From assembly GCA_018873245.2 (NCBI GenBank), contig JAEMBT020000001.1:12176220-12240219 (forward strand): DNA of 64,000 nt. The letters are read 5' to 3'. The DNA comes from Archegozetes longisetosus (lineage: Eukaryota > Arthropoda > Arachnida > Sarcoptiformes > Trhypochthoniidae). Each line of letters starts with the position of its first letter. Positions within the stretch are counted from its first letter, which is position 1. A program made the translations under genes and the position numbers. The notes under the pieces were generated by a model. That model saw only the letters and a list, made by a program, of their open reading frames with translations. It did no database searches and was not told the origin of the DNA. This document shows positions 60,501 to 64,000 of the stretch, one piece after another.

Positions 60501-62549
60501 TCAGCCAAAACAAAGTTTTACTCATACTTCTCGTGGTCGCAGCCAGTGTCAGATCATGATCTAAAAACTGTCCGAATTGCATGAAAGCCAAACTTAATTT
60601 AGAACTTGGAGAATTAATATCTGGTGCCAATTTAGCTGACACTACTCTAGCACTCGGTAATTTAGTTCCACCAACTACAGAAACACGCGGTTTATTGAGG
60701 CCATCAGAATACGAAGGAGGTAATAGACGCCAAAATCTGGTAAATGACTTGCCCCAACTCGGATCATTCAGATTATTACAACTGCCGTCAGCACTACGAT
60801 ATTTAGTTAACTCGCACTTAATAGGTTGTGGGCAGGGCAGTTTCAAAGATTTACTAAAGCGAATTCGCGGTAAGCCAACGCTTGATTGAATGGGGTCTAA
60901 TTTGAATCTAATAATGTTTTGATATAAAATAAAATTTAAATCTTACTGGATGTGCTATTCAAACAAATTCTATGAAGTCAATTGATACAGTTTTAACTTT
61001 ACAGTTGATTTAAAAATGCTTATGTGGTTCCAGCTGAAAGTATGCACTCAATAACTCAATTATCAGAGGTATCAACCAAAAGTGATACACTGTCATAGAA
61101 AACATTCCATTATATCATAGTATGCCATATATTAAAATTTTATTTCATATACTGAGAGTCAAATCAAAAACCAAATTTTGCAACAAATTGATTCGTATAA
61201 TAAGGCGTCTGACAGAGTAACGGCTTTTTACAGTCAGGTATTAAGTTTTTGAATGCGTACTCTCTTAAAAGTAACGACAATCTGTTAAATATGTATAGAA
61301 ACTAATCAAAAGATTAAATAATTTGTAAACATATTAATAAATTTCATTCAAAATTTAAACAAATATTAATGGCCTCACTAGTTCACAAGTATCTTGTTCA
61401 AAGGTCAAAAATCAAGTTTAATTCCCAAAAACTGTAGTAACTTGTTTAACTAATTTTTTCCACTACTATAGTTGAAGTAATGCATACCTTGTCTGTTATT
61501 GTATTGATACACTGTTTATAAAGTAGCTAATACAGCTGACTCTTTCTATAATGAAGTCGGATATAGTGAGCAACTCACTATGATGAACACTTTTTAAAAA
61601 TTATTTGGTCCACAGACTCTCAACACTACATCCGATATAGTTAACTCCCGTTATAATAAATAGATTTCTAGTGTATTAGAACGTTCACTATAACGAGAGG
61701 CTACTGTAGTAACTCATTGATTGATCGATCTCTTAAAATTAAAAGTACAGTTCGACCTTTATATGGAGATTTAATGTAAAATAAATGCAAAGATATGAGA
61801 TCACTTGAAACAAAGTTTGCTATTTTGAAGTTGAAATCTTAATTTTTGTATAAATGGTTACTTTTGTACAATGCTATATAATGAGTAAATTATTAAACAT
61901 TTCTGTGTAACAAAATCAGAGACATTACGTTTTGAACATATAACTACCAAAAATAGGTCTCAAAATCATATATGATTACATTGAATGACTTACTTGTTTT
62001 TCAACTGAATAGAAGTTTGTAACTCAATTTGACCATTTCTGTTCAGGTTTATGATTATGGGATTTGAGCCAAAATAGTTTTGATGAGCATATTCTTTTGT
62101 TTTCGGTTTGGCCAATAATCCTTTTTCTCTCAGTTCATCTTCATGTTTATCTAATCTTTTGAGATAATCATTGGCTGATTGTCTAGCTTGTTTCAAATCA
62201 TTGTCGCCAATCGGTGGTAATTTAACTCTTTCTGGATCAATACTTTGCGTATTGGTAGGTATTTGTATCTTAGCTATGATTTGTTAAAATTATTACTCGA
62301 AGAATCAGAATAAAAGAAAAATGAAACAATACCCTCATAGGTTTCGTCTGGATTAGGATTACAACAAACACCATGAGACCCATCTTGAAGACTGCATACA
62401 ACAACTTTTTCTTTTTCGTCCATATAAATGAAACACACATTACTTGTGTTACAAACTCCAGTCTCACATTTCGATACAACCTCTACTTTATTGTTATCAA
62501 TACATTGGACTTTATCCAAACCAAAAATTAAGAATAAAATTATTAACAT
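57574..62549 (-). CDS. Secreted animal heme peroxidase (chorion peroxidase/peroxinectin type)
   Basis: Six exons: 62549-62333, 62273-61994, 60907-60528, 59975-59142, 59047-58539, 57636-57574; all phases agree, 760 aa. Signal peptide MLIILFLIFGLDKVQC, then a short cysteine-rich region (CETGVC...CSLQDGSHGVCC) and a charged helical linker in exon 2. The peroxidase domain begins in exon 3 (RSADGSCNNLNDPSWGKS). Distal His about 283 and the heme-linking Asp about 282 lie in QFGQFLDHDL; Arg about 432 and Glu about 433 in WLREHNRIA; proximal His about 519 in AAYRQHTLIQ. IQRGRDHGLPSY and LARVFCDN are the usual C-terminal motifs, so the enzyme looks active. Without exon 6 the protein would end just before the family's C..IP.(I/V/L)(D/N)L..W tail; exon 6 supplies CNGNAIPRINLKYW and a stop. 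Family knowledge: such enzymes use H2O2 to oxidise substrates and cross-link eggshell or cuticle proteins or act in defence. Confidence 0.85.
60908..61993. other. Peroxidase intron 2 (about 1.1 kb)
   Basis: AT-rich intron, GTAAGT donor side at 61993, acceptor ...TTATTAG at 60908. It contains a pogo-like MITE (61533-61706) and nothing else recognised. Confidence 0.7.
61533..61706. mobile_element. pogo/Tigger-like MITE in a peroxidase intron, 174 bp
   Basis: Ends CAGCTGACTCTTTCTATAAT and the complement of CTATAACGAGAGGCTACTG are imperfect inverted repeats, flanked by TA (61531-61532, 61707-61708). CAGT-type ends with GTTATAGTGAAC-like subterminal words are typical of pogo. The length equals that of the element at 3841-4014. 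Confidence 0.65.
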
Positions 62550-63466
62550 TTTTATTATTTGTAAAATTATTAATAAAGAACTCCGATTTTGATCTTCATC
62601 TAAATAAAAAGCTTTACCAATGCAATTTGAGAGTTTTAAATCATAAATGAAGCGAATTTTCTGAAGCCTCTAAATAAATAATTGTAAATGTGAATAAAGT
62701 GAGTCCCATGAGTAAATCTTTTAAAATTTATATTTCTTCTGGTTTTAACTTTCAATTATACATAACTTATTATTAAAGTTGAATTGAGACAACCCTCTCT
62801 ACTATTATTCAATGTTAACCAAAAAAGTCGCGATATCTGTTAACATATGTTCGAATACATGTGTTACAAAAATTTATATCTAACATAATCCAAAGGTTCA
62901 ACGTTCGAATTTCCCATAAATTTTAAGCTAAATTTGATCAAAAAAAAGTCACTCAAGTGTTCAGAGAGTTTTATAGCTATATTAATAATACAGATTCATT
63001 TCATCAAATTTTGTTTTTCGCAAGATTTTGGTTAATACTAGCTTTGAATTTTAAAATTTTCAGGAATGAAAATGCTGTTCATAAATTTTTAACATACAAA
63101 TTATATGGCAATTTCTTATGAATAGGATTACAGGCATTCTATCAGTCTCAATAGCTGTAAATATTATATATATACAGTTAACTCAAATCAAATCTTTCTC
63201 GGGAAAATCCTTATAATTTTTGATTTTCTTGTCCGATTTGAAAAATTTCAAAAGTAGCTTGTCCTCTGAAAATGCTAATTTCTAAAAATATCAAAGAATC
63301 TTGGAAAATTCAAAAAGGTAATTGCACAAACTCATTTCAAAATCGGACATCAAATTTCCAATAGAGAACATATGAAAGTTTAAAAAACAGATTTTATTCA
63401 AATATTCAACTATTCAAAAAAAATTCAATCTGATAATTGTACAGAGTCAATTTTAAAAATTACTTG
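62550..63466. other. Upstream DNA of the peroxidase gene
   Basis: AT-rich, no gene. From about 63185 the composition changes and the sequence probably already belongs to the outer left arm of the inverted repeat whose right arm continues past the window. Confidence 0.45.
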
Positions 63467-64000
63467 GATTTGACAAAATTTCAAACAGATTTTCGAATCT
63501 CGATTATCAAAAACGAATACAATATTGAACGTTATGTTTGTCAATTCTATTGAACCGTCTTATTCAAATTTGTTTACATTTAATTAATTTCTTTTGAATT
63601 GAATTGATTTCAAAAAGGTTTTTACAACTGATCCTACCTCATTTGAGTCTTCTTGGCATTTATTGTTGAGAGCTCTCTAAATGTCGGTACACTTTATCCC
63701 TTAAAATTTAAAACTTATTCAACAAAATTCTATTATCAAGATTTAGTTTCTTACCAACACTCCTCAAAATCACTAATTTTGGCGTTCCTTTTGCTCTCAA
63801 TTTAATAAATTGTCGAAATTTCAACTCTCGTTCTTCAGTTGTAAAAGCCATTTTTGAAATCAATTCAATTCAAAAGAAATTAATTAAATGTAAACAAATT
63901 TGAATAAGACGGTTCAATAGAATTGACAAACATAACGTTCAATATTGTATTCATTTTTGATAATCGAGATTCGAAAATCTGTTTGAAATTTTGTCAAATC
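63467..64000. mobile_element. Large inverted repeat running off the window
   Basis: 63467-63632 is mirrored by 63835-64000 (the last base of the window) with few mismatches, for example GATTTGACAAAATTTCAAAC against its complement at the very end. The true right end and the left end lie further out. The 200-bp centre contains a possible coding exon on the minus strand (63851-63755). Confidence 0.75.
63755..63851 (-). CDS. Candidate first exon inside the terminal inverted repeat
   Basis: ATG at 63851 opens MAFTTEERELKFRQFIKLRA and reaches a GTAAG donor at 63754 in 32 codons plus one base. A MAFTxEER start followed by a helical basic segment is reminiscent of DNA-binding starts of transposase-derived proteins. 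No second exon can be identified in the window. The opposite arm has lost the ATG. Confidence 0.3.

Noticed and set aside
59742-60889. Plus-strand frames opposite the peroxidase
   Set aside because: They are antisense shadows of peroxidase exons 3 and 4.
1-64000. CRISPR arrays, bacterial operons or ribosome binding sites
   Set aside because: Introns, telomere repeats and animal gene families show nuclear eukaryotic DNA; the only regular tandem array (137-bp satellite) has no spacer structure.

Overview
The window is a stretch of very AT-rich animal nuclear DNA, probably from an arthropod and possibly a mite. The evidence is interrupted genes with short GT-AG introns, secreted animal-type proteins (C-type lectin, animal heme peroxidase), an insect/mite-style ABCG transporter, several blocks of the arthropod telomere repeat TTAGG inside the sequence, and dense remains of cut-and-paste DNA transposons (Merlin, mariner, hAT, pogo-like). 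The species assignment is inference. Exon structures were built by hand from reading frame, splice consensus and phase, with no transcript data.

Layout. 1-8.5 kb: no gene; two small inverted-repeat elements. 8.55-13.0 kb: one ABCG gene in five exons that reads through as NBD-TMD-NBD-TMD (about 1273 aa), a full-size form that animals normally lack. 13.7-23.7 kb: a transposon graveyard with two palindromic foldback elements, a 527-bp hairpin, a decayed Merlin element with terminal repeats, a decayed hAT-like region, a 521-bp hAT-type MITE with a perfect 8-bp target duplication, a GC-rich segment and a solo-LTR-like block. 25.3-26.3 kb: a two-exon secreted protein joining a C-type lectin domain to a domain resembling phage tail-collar/tail-fibre ends. 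28.9-32.5 kb: transposon remnants.

32.7-42.4 kb: tandem duplication of about 3.3 kb carrying genes of an unrecognised secreted cysteine-containing family (copies A and B intact; C broken; D an inverted exon fragment beyond a 137-bp satellite). At about 42.40 kb the 3' flank of copy D abuts a fragment resembling a Polinton/adintovirus-type capsid protein and a small hydrophobic minor capsid-like protein, both frameshifted; this is followed by a decayed hAT transposase and a small Merlin-like element encoding only a zinc-ribbon domain. 48.8-55.9 kb: three more members of the secreted family (E intact, F killed by one nonsense codon, G intact). 57.6-62.5 kb: a six-exon secreted animal heme peroxidase on the minus strand, including a 63-bp last exon about 900 bp from the rest. 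The window ends inside a large inverted repeat.

The functional genes (ABCG exporter, lectin-collar protein, secreted family, secreted peroxidase) could all act at the cell surface or outside the cell. Nothing in the sequence shows that they work together. The most novel items are the secreted family, the full-size ABCG gene and the lectin/tail-collar fusion.
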